A stretch of DNA of 64,000 bases from Pseudomonas tremae (lineage in GTDB: Bacteria; Pseudomonadota; Gammaproteobacteria; Pseudomonadales; Pseudomonadaceae), in NCBI RefSeq assembly GCF_001401155.1, contig NZ_LJRO01000200.1, positions 1-64,000 of the forward strand, read 5' to 3'. This document shows positions 8,915 to 18,027 of this stretch, one piece after another. The position numbers and the translations under genes were made by a program. Under the pieces are notes generated by a model that was not told where the DNA came from, ran no database searches, and saw only the letters and a program-made list of their open reading frames with translations. How positions within the stretch are numbered: position 1 is the first letter of the stretch; every line of letters starts with the position of its first letter.

Positions 8915-10338
8915 TGACTCAGCTCCTGTGCCCGATGCTCTCGGGTCAGCCGTGCGCCATCGGTTCCCAGGTCCCAGAACAGACCGGCCATGATTTGCAG
9001 GCTCTCTTTGACCACTGGCGCCAGCAAATGCTCGTCGGGTGCATGCTGCGAGCAGGCCGGGTACGAGTGTGGCACCCAGACCGTTGGCAGGCCCAGCACT
9101 TCAGCGAAGACATCGTTGGGCAGCGAACCACCCAGATTGGGCAGCAATGCTGGTTTTTTGCCGGTGGTGGTCGCCAGCGATTCCAGTGCCCAGCCGACCC
9201 ACGGGCTGTTAGGTGAAAGGCGCGTGGCGTGCATCACGTCCATACGTGTCTGGCGCACCTCGACCTGAGTGAAACCGTGCGCATCCAGATGCGTGCGCAC
9301 CGCTGGAATGAAGGCGGTGTAATCGCTGTCGACCACAAAACGGATGTGGCACAGCGCGTGGGCCTTGCCAGGTATGGCGTGCACTGGCGCGTCGGGGTTG
9401 CCGGTCTTGAATGCTAGGATGTCGAGGGTGTTCCAGCCGAAGACCTTTTCGCTGAGCGACAACGTCGGTTCCCCCCAATGCGGATCAATGTCCGGGTCGC
9501 CGGGGCCGCCGCCGACTTCGATATCCGCCAGCGCGGCTTTTACTGCGTCGGGAATGGCGGTTGGCATCAGGCCCGCGACTTTTACCCGACCGTGCTCATC
9601 GACCATGCTGGCGATGGCGTTGGCCAGGATGATGCCGGGGTTGGCCAGCAGGCCACCCCAGTTGCCGGAATGGTGCGCGCCTTCGCGCAGATTGACCGTC
9701 AGCTCGAAGTTGAACACCCCGCGTGAGCCGAGAAACAGGGTAGGGCGCGCGGCTGCCAGACGCGGACCGTCCGAGGCGATGAAAATATCTGCGGCAAGCT
9801 CTTCTGCGTGCGCCTGGCAGAACGCGCTGAGGCCGGGCGAGCCGTCTTCTTCGCCCATCTCCAGCAGCAGTTTGACGTTGAAACCCAGCTTGCCGTCGCG
9901 CGCTTTCATGGTCTGTTCGAGGGCGGTCAGGTTGATCAGGTGCTGGCCCTTGTTATCGGCGGTTCCGCGCCCATACCAGTGGTCGTCGCGTTCGGTGACC
10001 TTCCACGGCGACAGGCCCGCCTGCCACTGTGCATCGTAGCCGCGCACCACATCACCATGGCCGTAACTGAGCAGTGTCGGCATGGCCGGGTCTTCGATGC
10101 GCGTCGCGATCATCAGTGGCCCGCGGCCCGCGACCGGGTTGTCGTACACCTTGACGTCGAAACCCAGACGCTCGACGTGCGGAGTGATGAACTCGTTCAG
10201 GTAACGATAAAGCTCCGGCAGGCTCGAAGCCTCCTGGCTTTGGGTCGGATAGGCGACGCTGTCGCCGAGCAAGGCGAAAAAGTTGCCGTTGTCGAACTGC
10301 TCGGTGGCGTTTTCGATGGCATGCGATCGGCTACTCAT
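8911..10338 (-). CDS. M20 family metallopeptidase (dipeptidase-like)
   Basis: A second, larger M20 peptidase of 475 residues. It shows YGHGDVV, GRGTADNKGQ and MGEEDGSPG, the metal and catalytic motifs of the long M20 dipeptidase/ArgE-like subfamily. No signal peptide is seen. ATG 10338 overlaps the stop of the upstream ABC ATPase gene (ATGA), which supports it over an in-frame start at 10434 that would lie inside that gene. With the next peptidase it likely degrades what the ABC importer brings in. Confidence 0.9.
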   Translation of the reverse strand: MSSRSHAIENATEQFDNGNFFALLGDSVAYPTQSQEASSLPELYRYLNEFITPHVERLGFDVKVYDNPVAGRGPLMIATRIEDPAMPTLLSYGHGDVVRGYDAQWQAGLSPWKVTERDDHWYGRGTADNKGQHLINLTALEQTMKARDGKLGFNVKLLLEMGEEDGSPGLSAFCQAHAEELAADIFIASDGPRLAAARPTLFLGSRGVFNFELTVNLREGAHHSGNWGGLLANPGIILANAIASMVDEHGRVKVAGLMPTAIPDAVKAALADIEVGGGPGDPDIDPHWGEPTLSLSEKVFGWNTLDILAFKTGNPDAPVHAIPGKAHALCHIRFVVDSDYTAFIPAVRTHLDAHGFTQVEVRQTRMDVMHATRLSPNSPWVGWALESLATTTGKKPALLPNLGGSLPNDVFAEVLGLPTVWVPHSYPACSQHAPDEHLLAPVVKESLQIMAGLFWDLGTDGARLTREHRAQELSQ

Positions 10339-11348
10339 GAGGGCATTAACTCCAGGGTTTTCGAGGTGTCGCGCAAGTGGCATCGGACGGTTCCTCCTTC
10401 CATGCGGCCAGTGCTCGGGTAGTTTTCCTTGCACACCGCCATGCAGCTCGGGCAGCGCGGATGAAAGGCGCAGCCGGACGGCGGTGACATAGGGTTGGGA
10501 AAGGTGCCATGCAGGCCCAGGTCCGGAATCCCCAGATGCGGGTCGGGGGTCAGCACCGAGTCCAGCAGCGCCTGGGTGTAAGGATGACCGGGCCTTGCAA
10601 ACAGCGATTCGCGGCTGCGTTCTTCGACGATTTTGCCCAGGTACATAACCGCTACCCGGTCTGCCAAGTGTTCGATGACTGCAAGGTTATGGCTGATCAG
10701 CAGGTAGGTGAGGCCAAACTCCTGTTTCAGGTCCTGCAGCAGGTTGAGAATCTGCGCCTGCACTGAAACGTCCAGCGCCGAGGTCGGCTCATCGCAGATC
10801 AGTACATCGGGGCGCATCACCAGCGCACGGGCAATTGCCACGCGCTGACGTTGACCGCCGGAGAGCTGGCTGGGGTAGCTGTCGATTACCCGTTTCGGCA
10901 GACCGACTACATCCATCATCGATTCGACACGCTGACGGCGCTCGGCATTGCTGCCGATGTCATGCACGATCAGCGGCAGGGTGACGATTTCGCGCAGGGT
11001 TTTGCGCGGGTTCAGCGACGAGTAAGGGTCCTGAAAGATCGGCTGGATGCGCCGCGCCATTTCCTTGCGGTCGGTGCCTGCCAGGTGCTTGCCGTTGACC
11101 AGTACATCGCCGCTGCTGGGTGCAAGCAGGCCCAGCAGCATTTTCGCCAAAGTGCTTTTGCCGCAACCGGATTCGCCTACCAGGCCGAGGGTTTCGCCGC
11201 GCATCAGGCGCAGCGACACGCCGTCGACCGCTTTCAGCGTGGCGTTGGGTTTGAAGAAGCCACGGCTGATGCTGAATTCGCGGCGGATGTCGCACAGTTC
11301 CAGGGCGATATCTTTTTTGACACTGATGTTCAGGGCTTGTCGGGTCAT
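10335..11348 (-). CDS. Oligopeptide/dipeptide ABC importer ATPase (DppF/OppF type)
   Basis: A 337-residue ATPase with Walker [10 protein letters not shown], signature LSGGQRQR and Walker B VLICDEPTSALDVS. The C-terminal extension has the conserved cysteines found in OppD/F-type proteins (CAFHPRCPSCMAVC). It pairs with the upstream DppD-type ATPase and energises the two permeases. Start ATG 11348 overlaps the previous stop by 4 bp; a longer in-frame reading to 11840 runs back into the neighbouring gene and is rejected. Confidence 0.93.
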   Translation of the reverse strand: MTRQALNISVKKDIALELCDIRREFSISRGFFKPNATLKAVDGVSLRLMRGETLGLVGESGCGKSTLAKMLLGLLAPSSGDVLVNGKHLAGTDRKEMARRIQPIFQDPYSSLNPRKTLREIVTLPLIVHDIGSNAERRQRVESMMDVVGLPKRVIDSYPSQLSGGQRQRVAIARALVMRPDVLICDEPTSALDVSVQAQILNLLQDLKQEFGLTYLLISHNLAVIEHLADRVAVMYLGKIVEERSRESLFARPGHPYTQALLDSVLTPDPHLGIPDLGLHGTFPNPMSPPSGCAFHPRCPSCMAVCKENYPSTGRMEGGTVRCHLRDTSKTLELMPS

Positions 11349-12346
11349 GAGGTGATGCCCTCGCGGCACAACACGGGCTCGGCGTTCGCCGTGGCGAACA
11401 GGCAGCGGGTCATGTGATTGTGGCTGTGAACCGGCGGGACGTCTTCGGCGCAGGCTGCGACTGCCTGTGGGCAGCGGTTGCGGAATGCACAGCCATATTG
11501 CTCGCCCACCAGACTGGGCACCAGACCCGGAATCGACCCCAGCGGCTGACCCGGCTGGGTGCGTCCGGGAATCGGTATGCTCTCCAGCAGGCCGCGCGTA
11601 TAAGGATGTTGCGGGTTTTCGAACAGCTCGATCGCCGGGGCGGTTTCGACGATCTGCCCGGCGTACATCACTGCAACCCGGTCGGCAATGCGCGCCACCA
11701 GCCCAAGGTCGTGAGTGATGAAGATTACTGCCAGGCCGAACTCTTTCTGAATGTCGCGGATCAGCCGCAGGATCTGCGCCTGAATGGTCACGTCCAGTGC
11801 AGTGGTCGGCTCGTCGGCGATGATCACATCCGGCTCGCACATCAGCGCCATGGCGATGATCACCCGCTGGCGCAGGCCACCTGACAATTGATGCGGATAT
11901 TGGCGCAGGCGTTCGCCAGCGTTGCTGATCCCGACCTTCTCCAGCATCTGTGCAGCGCGCTGCAGGGCTTCCTTACGTGACACCTTGCGGTGCCGGGTCA
12001 GCACTTCACTGAGCTGATCGCCGATGCTGTAGGCGGGGTTCAGGGAGGTCATGGGCTCCTGAAATATCATTGCCAGACGGTTGCCGCGCAGGTCGCACAT
12101 CTGCCGTTCGCTCTGGGTCAGCATGTCGATGTCGTCCAGCTTCAATGTCGTCGCGGTACGCCGGGCCTTGCGCGGCAGCAGGTCCATGAGTGCCAGCGAA
12201 GTCAGGGATTTTCCGCAGCCCGATTCGCCGACGATGCACAGCATTTCGCCGCGCTCTACCTGAAAGTCCAGGCCGCGCACTGCGTGGAGCGTGTCTTGCC
12301 CTAGAGGGATCTCGACACGCAGGTTTTCAACATGCAACAGCGCCAT
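11345..12346 (-). CDS. Oligopeptide/dipeptide ABC importer ATPase (DppD/OppD type)
   Basis: A 333-residue ATPase with Walker A GESGCGKS, signature LSGGLRQR and Walker [15 protein letters not shown], plus the C-terminal [14 protein letters not shown] segment of the OppD family, which often binds an iron-sulfur cluster. It lies 16 bp downstream of the DppC-type permease and overlaps the DppF-type gene by 4 bp. Confidence 0.93.
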   Translation of the reverse strand: MALLHVENLRVEIPLGQDTLHAVRGLDFQVERGEMLCIVGESGCGKSLTSLALMDLLPRKARRTATTLKLDDIDMLTQSERQMCDLRGNRLAMIFQEPMTSLNPAYSIGDQLSEVLTRHRKVSRKEALQRAAQMLEKVGISNAGERLRQYPHQLSGGLRQRVIIAMALMCEPDVIIADEPTTALDVTIQAQILRLIRDIQKEFGLAVIFITHDLGLVARIADRVAVMYAGQIVETAPAIELFENPQHPYTRGLLESIPIPGRTQPGQPLGSIPGLVPSLVGEQYGCAFRNRCPQAVAACAEDVPPVHSHNHMTRCLFATANAEPVLCREGITS

Positions 12347-12362
12347 GTGCGTATCTCCTCTG

Positions 12363-13271
12363 TCAGTTGCGCCCTTCGGGCAGGATCAGGTCGCGCAGGC
12401 CGTCACCGACCAGATTGATGCCCAGCACCAGCACCATCAGAGCGATGCCGGGTATGGCGATTACCCACGGGGAAAAGAACATGTACGGTTTGCCCTCGGC
12501 GATCATTAGGCCCCAGGACGGAATCGGTGGCTGGACGCCGACGCCGAGGAACGACAATGCTGATTCCAGAAGTATCGCGTGGGCCATTTCCAGGGTGGCG
12601 ACGACAATCAGTGCGCCGATCAGATTGGGCAGGATTTCGCTGGCCAGAATGCGCAGCGTCGAGCAGCCCAGGGCCTGGGCCGAGGCGACGTATTCGGCAT
12701 CGCGAATCTGCTGCACGGCGGCCCGCACCACCACGGCAAAGCGGTCCCAGAGCAGGCAGCCCAGCAGGATGATCACCACTTTCAATGAACCGCCGATCAA
12801 CGAAGCAGACGCCAGCGCGATCATCACCACCGGCATCGCCAGGCGCGTGGTGATCAGGTAGCTGATCAGCGCATCGGTCTTGCCGCCGAAGTAACCGGCC
12901 AGCAGTCCCATGATGGTGCCAATGACGCCAGAGATCAGCGCTGCCGAGAAACCGATGAACAATGATATGCGCGCACCGTAGAGCAGGCGCGACAGGTAAT
13001 CGCGGCCCAGTTTGTCGGTACCCAGCACGTACTCCCACGTGCCGTTGGTCATCCACACTGGTGGCTTCATACGCAACATCACGTCTTGCGTATAAGGGTC
13101 ATAGGGTGCGAGCCAGGGTGCGAACAGCGCACCGATCAGGATGATCAACAGCAAACACGCGCCGATGGCAAAACCGCGATGCGCAAAACTGCTGCGCAGG
13201 GTGCGCAAGACACTGCGCGCTGGTGGCTGGTAATCCTGAATGGCCAGTGGCGATGAGGTGGTTGTGCTCAT
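12363..13271 (-). CDS. Peptide ABC importer permease (DppC type)
   Basis: A 302-residue inner-membrane permease with about six hydrophobic segments and the ABC-permease EAA loop around SAQALGCSTLRILASEILPNL (family EAA---G signature). The N-terminal cytoplasmic tail of about 30 residues before the first membrane segment and the DKLGRDYLSRLLYGAR segment are typical of DppC/OppC. Start ATG 13271 lies 8 bp downstream of the DppB-type stop. Confidence 0.92.
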   Translation of the reverse strand: MSTTTSSPLAIQDYQPPARSVLRTLRSSFAHRGFAIGACLLLIILIGALFAPWLAPYDPYTQDVMLRMKPPVWMTNGTWEYVLGTDKLGRDYLSRLLYGARISLFIGFSAALISGVIGTIMGLLAGYFGGKTDALISYLITTRLAMPVVMIALASASLIGGSLKVVIILLGCLLWDRFAVVVRAAVQQIRDAEYVASAQALGCSTLRILASEILPNLIGALIVVATLEMAHAILLESALSFLGVGVQPPIPSWGLMIAEGKPYMFFSPWVIAIPGIALMVLVLGINLVGDGLRDLILPEGRN

Positions 13272-13279
13272 GGAGCCTC

Positions 13280-14197
13280 CTATTTCACGCGGATGCGCGG
13301 GTCGAGCAGTGCATTGAGCACGTCGGCCAGCAGCGTGAGAACGATGTAGATCACCGCGATCAACAGCACGACCGCCTGCACCACCGGGAAGTCGTCGCGG
13401 GCAATCGCATCCCAGGCCAGTTGGCCGATGCCTTGCAGCGAGAAGACTGTTTCGATGACCACCGAGCCACCGAGCATGAAACCGAACTCCACGGCAGCCA
13501 GCGCGACCACCGGGATCAGCGCGTTGCGCAGCGCATGCTTGAACAATACGGTGGCTGGGCGCAGCCCCTTGGCTCGCGCGGTGCGGATGTAGTCGGAATT
13601 GAGTACATCGAGCATGCCTGCGCGGGTCAGACGCATGATTGCCGGGGTAGCGTAATAACCCAGGGCAATCGCCGGCATGACAAAGTGCGCCCAGGTCGAG
13701 TTGCCCGACACAGGCAGCCATTTCAGGGTGACCGAGAACACTACAATCAGCATCAGCGCGAACCAGAAGCTTGGCATTGCCTGACCGAGCACCGCGATGC
13801 TTAGCGCCAGACGATCAACCCAGGTATCGCGCTTCACAGCCGCCAGCACGCCCAGCGGAATGGCGATCAGCAACGCAATGCTCAGGGCCATCGCACCGAG
13901 CCCGAGGGTGATCGACAGGCGCGAGGCGATCAGGTTGTAGACCGATTCCTGAAAGAAGAACGAATCGCCAAGATCGAGGCGCACCACGTCGCCCAGCCAT
14001 TCGAAATACTGGGTGACCAGTGGCTTGTTGAGGCCGTACTGCACGCGGATCTGTTCGATCTGCTCGCTGCTGGCTTCCGGTCCGCCAATGGCGGTGGCCA
14101 GGTCGCCGGACAGGTGCAGCAGTGAAAAACTGATCACCGACACGGTAATCGCCACGCACAGAGCAATGCCCAGGCGGCGCAAGAGAAATCCGAACAT
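13280..14197 (-). CDS. Peptide ABC importer permease (DppB type)
   Basis: A 305-residue permease beginning MFGFLLRRLGIAL, the usual N-terminus of DppB/OppB proteins, with LGDSFF early and a C-terminal EAA-type loop (RTARAKGLRPATVLFKHALR). ATG 14197 is preferred to an upstream in-frame start at 14248 because it begins directly with the conserved membrane segment. The permease pair forms the channel for the solute delivered by the upstream binding protein. Confidence 0.92.
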   Translation of the reverse strand: MFGFLLRRLGIALCVAITVSVISFSLLHLSGDLATAIGGPEASSEQIEQIRVQYGLNKPLVTQYFEWLGDVVRLDLGDSFFFQESVYNLIASRLSITLGLGAMALSIALLIAIPLGVLAAVKRDTWVDRLALSIAVLGQAMPSFWFALMLIVVFSVTLKWLPVSGNSTWAHFVMPAIALGYYATPAIMRLTRAGMLDVLNSDYIRTARAKGLRPATVLFKHALRNALIPVVALAAVEFGFMLGGSVVIETVFSLQGIGQLAWDAIARDDFPVVQAVVLLIAVIYIVLTLLADVLNALLDPRIRVK

Positions 14198-14299
14198 GAC
14201 AAGTGACCTTGTGTTCAGGGGATAACGGGTTGGCGGCCGACGCTGCAAGGCCCTTCACGCACCTCACAGCTGGTTTCGCCGATTGGCGTCACGAACGGC

Positions 14300-15820
14300 C
14301 TATTTCCAGCTCGACAGCACGAAACGCGGCAGTTCATCCGGATAAGGCTTGAAGTTCAGGTCCGAGACGTAGGCGTAGTTCATCGAATAATTGAACAACG
14401 GTGCCCAATACGCCTGCTCGCTGATGCGCTGTAACGCCTTGCGGTAGTTGTCTTTGCGCACCTGCGGGTCCAGAGCGTTGTCGGCGGTCTGCAGCCAGCC
14501 CTGTACCTGCGGGTCCTTGATGTTGTCGTCGGGGTTGCCCTTGAACCAGGTGCCGGCCGAGGCCGAGGTGTCGAGAATCGAGAACGAGCCCCAGGCCTGA
14601 AAAGACATCGGCACCTTGCCGCCGCGCTGCTGGTCACGCAGTGCGGCGTACTTCAGGTAGCGCAACTTGGCGTTGATGCCTACTGCGCGCAGGTTGCCGA
14701 TGATCGCTTCCACATAGTCGCGGTCACGGTAAGCGAATATTTCTGTTTCAAAACCATTCGGGTAACCGGCTTCGGCGAGCAGCGCCTTGGCCTTGGCCGG
14801 GTCATAGTTGTAGACAGTCGCGACTGTCGTGTCGCACCCGAACTGGCCAGGGTAGCAGGCCACCTGTAACGGTTTGCTTTCGCCGCCGACCAGTTGCGAG
14901 GCCAGGCCGTCACGATTGATCGCGTAGTTGATCGCCTGCCGAACTTTCAATTGCTTCATCGGCGAGTCGGCGCTGGAAGTGCCGCGTGCGTCGAGAATCA
15001 GAAAACCGATACGCATCGTCGCGCCGCTGGTGACGACCAGATTAGGCATGGCCTTGAGGTTTTCCGCCTGATCCGGAGCGACGCGCCAGGTCCAGTCGAT
15101 GCCACCGGTCATCAGCTCGGCCAGTCGCGTTTCAGCATCGGCGATGACCCGGAAGTTGATGTGGCTGATCTTCGGCTGGCCCTGCGGGCTGTCTTTGAAG
15201 TAGTCCGGGTTTTTGTCCATCTTCACGCCTTCACCCGAGGCGATGGCCGTGACCTTGTAAGGCCCGGTGCCAATCGGCTTGCGACTGAATCCGGCCATGC
15301 CGACTTGTTCGAAATACTTTTTCGGAAACATCGGGACAGCGTTGGACAGGTATTCCAGCGCAGGCGGGAAGGGCTTTTTCAGGTGCAGGCGGACGCTGTA
15401 ATCACCGAGTTTTTCGGCGCTCTTGATCCAGTCGACATTCTGTACCGTGACGACCTTTGACTCGGGCGACACCACGTAATTGAGGGTGAAGACCACATCG
15501 TCGGCAGTGAACGGGTCACCGTTGTGAAACTTGACCCCCTCACGCAACTGGAAGTCGATAGTGGTGTCGTCGACCTGCTTCCAGCGGGTGGCAAGCATGG
15601 GTTCGTACTGGCCGTTGTCGGGGTTGCGATAGACGAGGTTGTCCCAGATCAGGCGACCTAGGATGACGCCTTCGCGCAGGTCGTTGTGATAGGGGCTGAT
15701 GTTTTCCGGTTCGCTGTCGGATGCGTAGACCAGCGTGTCGTCGGCCTTGCCGGCCAGTGCGGAAAAACTGCTGAACAGGCTCAATAGCGCAATGCTGCGA
15801 GCGAAACCCTTGATTCCCAT
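14300..15820 (-). CDS. Periplasmic peptide-binding protein (SBP family 5)
   Basis: A 506-residue solute-binding protein of family 5, which binds di- or oligopeptides, opines or related solutes in the periplasm. The N-terminus has basic residues, a hydrophobic core and a likely cleavage after SALA, followed by the mature domain (DDTLVYASDSEPENISPY). It is the first gene of the minus-strand operon SBP-B-C-D-F-peptidase-peptidase. I chose ATG 15820 because the signal peptide begins there. It is divergent from a LysR gene, which may control it. The ligand is not predictable; the two downstream peptidases suggest a short peptide or N-acyl amino acid. Confidence 0.92.
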   Translation of the reverse strand: MGIKGFARSIALLSLFSSFSALAGKADDTLVYASDSEPENISPYHNDLREGVILGRLIWDNLVYRNPDNGQYEPMLATRWKQVDDTTIDFQLREGVKFHNGDPFTADDVVFTLNYVVSPESKVVTVQNVDWIKSAEKLGDYSVRLHLKKPFPPALEYLSNAVPMFPKKYFEQVGMAGFSRKPIGTGPYKVTAIASGEGVKMDKNPDYFKDSPQGQPKISHINFRVIADAETRLAELMTGGIDWTWRVAPDQAENLKAMPNLVVTSGATMRIGFLILDARGTSSADSPMKQLKVRQAINYAINRDGLASQLVGGESKPLQVACYPGQFGCDTTVATVYNYDPAKAKALLAEAGYPNGFETEIFAYRDRDYVEAIIGNLRAVGINAKLRYLKYAALRDQQRGGKVPMSFQAWGSFSILDTSASAGTWFKGNPDDNIKDPQVQGWLQTADNALDPQVRKDNYRKALQRISEQAYWAPLFNYSMNYAYVSDLNFKPYPDELPRFVLSSWK

Positions 15821-15905
15821 GCCGTCATCTCCAAAAGGCAAAGTGGATGTATCAAAGGGCAGTGGGTCGCAAATGCGAGAAGAGGAGGACAACGAGGCGG
15901 CAGTG

Positions 15906-15931
15906 TTCTTTTGATTGCATTCTTTTGATTG
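15906..15931. promoter_or_regulatory. Tandem 12-bp direct repeat in divergent promoter region
   Basis: TTCTTTTGATTG occurs twice, exactly, at 15906-15917 and 15920-15931, with a 14-bp period. It lies in the 207-bp region between the divergent peptide-binding protein gene (start 15820) and the LysR gene (start 16028), about 90 bp from each. A repeat in this place could be a regulator-binding site, but it is not the inverted T-N11-A motif usual for LysR proteins. Confidence 0.45.
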
Positions 15932-16027
15932 AGTTGCGCCTCGACATGACTCTAGGCAAAGCGTATCAATGCCACAAGCACAATATTTCGAACCTTTCAT
16001 TGCCGAAAAGGCAACGCAGGAGCCGCG

Positions 16028-16936
16028 ATGCAACTCTACGGCGTACAGTCCACCGCGCTGCGCTACTTCCTCGAAGTGGCGCGTTGCGGATCGATCAGCG
16101 AAGCGTCAATCCGGCTCAATGTCGCGTCGTCAGCGGTAAGTCGGCAGATCAGCAAGCTGGAGCGCGAGCTGGATGCGCTGCTGTTCGAGCGCCAGGCACG
16201 CGGCATGATGCTCAGCGAGGCGGGCATTCGGCTGGCGGCCTATGCGCGCAAATCACAACTGGAGGCCGAGCAGGTGGTGCTGGAAATCACCGAGCTGCAG
16301 GGTTTGCAGCGCGGTCATGTGCGGATTGCCTGCTCTGAGGGGTTTGCGCTGGACTTCCTCCCGCAATGCATCGCGCGGTTCCGGCAGGTCTATCAAGGCA
16401 TCCACTTCTCGATGGAAGTCTGCGCCCCGGCCCAGGCCACCGAGCGGGTGCGCTCGGGCGATGCGGACCTGTGCCTGACCTTCAGCCTGACACCGCAGAA
16501 CGAGATCAAGGTCGAGCATATTCACAGCGGCGCCATCTGCGCGGTGGTCAGCCAGAACCACCCGCTGGCTTCGCGCAAAGAGGTTGCGCTGGCCGAGCTG
16601 CAGCCCTACGCCATTGCGCTGACCAACACCGACACGACGTTGCGCCAGCTGTTTGATATCTGTTGTGGTGTGCAAGGGTTGATGTTCGACCCGGTGCTGA
16701 CCAGCAATTACATTGGCGCGCTGCTGAGATTCGTCAGCGAGGAGGGCGGTATCAGCCTGTCCAGCGAAATGACGCTCGACAAGCGCGCGCATGAAAAACA
16801 GCTCAAATCGCTGCCGATCAGCGACGAAGGCATGAAAGCGCGGCGTATCGAGCTGCAAAGCATGGCCGGGCGGAACCTGCCCGCTGCTGTGGCGGCGTTT
16901 CGCGATTTTCTGATTCAGGAGCTGGCAAAGACCTGA
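16028..16936 (+). CDS. LysR family transcriptional regulator
   Basis: A 302-residue LysR regulator. Residues of about 5-64 form the winged helix-turn-helix (FLEVARCGSISEASIRLNVA, then SAVSRQISKLE), followed by a substrate-binding effector domain from about residue 90. It is transcribed away from the peptide importer operon, the usual layout for a LysR protein and its target, so it probably controls SBP-DppBCDF-peptidases in response to an imported compound. This target is inferred from position only. Confidence 0.9.
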   Translation: MQLYGVQSTALRYFLEVARCGSISEASIRLNVASSAVSRQISKLERELDALLFERQARGMMLSEAGIRLAAYARKSQLEAEQVVLEITELQGLQRGHVRIACSEGFALDFLPQCIARFRQVYQGIHFSMEVCAPAQATERVRSGDADLCLTFSLTPQNEIKVEHIHSGAICAVVSQNHPLASRKEVALAELQPYAIALTNTDTTLRQLFDICCGVQGLMFDPVLTSNYIGALLRFVSEEGGISLSSEMTLDKRAHEKQLKSLPISDEGMKARRIELQSMAGRNLPAAVAAFRDFLIQELAKT

Positions 16937-17006
16937 GAGGCCTGTGCCCGTAAGGTTTCGCTGTATCGGCTGGACAATGTGTGGTTGATGAACTATTTGC
17001 TCATGA

Positions 17007-17021
17007 TGTTATAGTGTAACG
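17007..17021. promoter_or_regulatory. Candidate Zur box upstream of folE2
   Basis: TGTTATAGTGTAACG is a 15-bp imperfect palindrome centred on G17014. It closely matches the GTTATA-N-TATAAC core of gammaproteobacterial Zur operators. It lies 90 bp upstream of the folE2 ATG and overlaps a TATAGT that could serve as a -10 element. Both downstream genes are of types known to be derepressed under zinc limitation, which supports the call. Confidence 0.7.
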
Positions 17022-17110
17022 AATTTGCAGTGGCGCGCTGTATACGCGTGCTCTGCCAACATCAGGCCTTGCCCACGCGGCGAGGTCAGCCAGCGAGACG
17101 ACCGACCAAC

Positions 17111-18016
17111 ATGAACAACCCCCTCCCAGACGTTGCCCTGACGGAAGTTTCCTCGGCCCTGATCTCACTTGACTGGGTCGGCATGCAAGGCGTCGAAGTG
17201 CCTATCAGGCTCGCCGAAGCGGGCATCCGGCATCCTGTTCATGCGCATGTCGATCTGCAGGTCGATCTGGCCGATCCGAGCGTCAAGGGCATTCATATGT
17301 CGCGACTTTACCGCCTGCTCGACAGGTACGCCGAACACCAGATACTGAGCCCAGACACGCTCGCAGCCTTGATGGAGGCGATGGTCGAGAGCCATCTCGA
17401 TTGTCACTCCAGCCGCTCCCGGCTGACATTGAGCTTCAACCTGCTGTGCCGTCGCCCGGCGTTGATTACCGAAGGGCTCAGCGGCTGGAAATCCTACCCG
17501 GTGAAGCTTGACGCCACTTGGCATGCAGGCCACCTGTGCCTGAATGTCTCAGCCGACATCACCTATTCGTCTACCTGCCCATGCTCGGCTGCATTGTCTC
17601 GGCAACTGCTGGAAGAGGCGTTCACGATGCGCTTCGGCAGGCAGTCGTTTGTCGACCCGATGGTGGTTGCCGCCTGGCTACGGGAGAACGCCTCCCATGC
17701 CACGCCGCACAGTCAGCGCAGCGTGGCGACGGTACAAGTGCGGGTCGCTGAACAGGCTGCCGAGCTGGGCCTGATGAGCCTGATCGATGCTGTCGAGCAA
17801 GCGCTGGGCACGCCGGTGCAGACCGCCGTCAAACGTGCTGACGAGCAGGCGTTCGCCCGGCTCAATGGCCAGAACCTGATGTACGTCGAAGACGCCGCAC
17901 GCAAGATCCAGCAAGCACTTGAGGGCCGCTACGCCGCCTCCAGTGTCAGCGTGCGTCACTTCGAAAGCCTGCATCCGCACGATGCAGCTGCGCAGACCTC
18001 CAACTACCTGTCCTGA
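17111..18016 (+). CDS. folE2: GTP cyclohydrolase I type 2 (FolE2)
   Basis: FolE2 converts GTP to 7,8-dihydroneopterin triphosphate, the first step to folate, and replaces zinc-dependent FolE because it can use other metals. The 301-residue protein has the family motif TYSSTCPCSAALSRQ with Cys156 and Cys158 at the metal site and the N-terminal VGMQGVEVPI segment. ATG 17111 is chosen over 17030, since the latter gives an unrelated arginine-rich leader. A Zur-like box lies upstream, and a gamma-carbonic anhydrase-like gene follows 11 bp after the stop. P. aeruginosa has the same pair in its Zur regulon (from memory). Confidence 0.95.
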   Translation: MNNPLPDVALTEVSSALISLDWVGMQGVEVPIRLAEAGIRHPVHAHVDLQVDLADPSVKGIHMSRLYRLLDRYAEHQILSPDTLAALMEAMVESHLDCHSSRSRLTLSFNLLCRRPALITEGLSGWKSYPVKLDATWHAGHLCLNVSADITYSSTCPCSAALSRQLLEEAFTMRFGRQSFVDPMVVAAWLRENASHATPHSQRSVATVQVRVAEQAAELGLMSLIDAVEQALGTPVQTAVKRADEQAFARLNGQNLMYVEDAARKIQQALEGRYAASSVSVRHFESLHPHDAAAQTSNYLS

Positions 18017-18027
18017 GGCTTCATACC

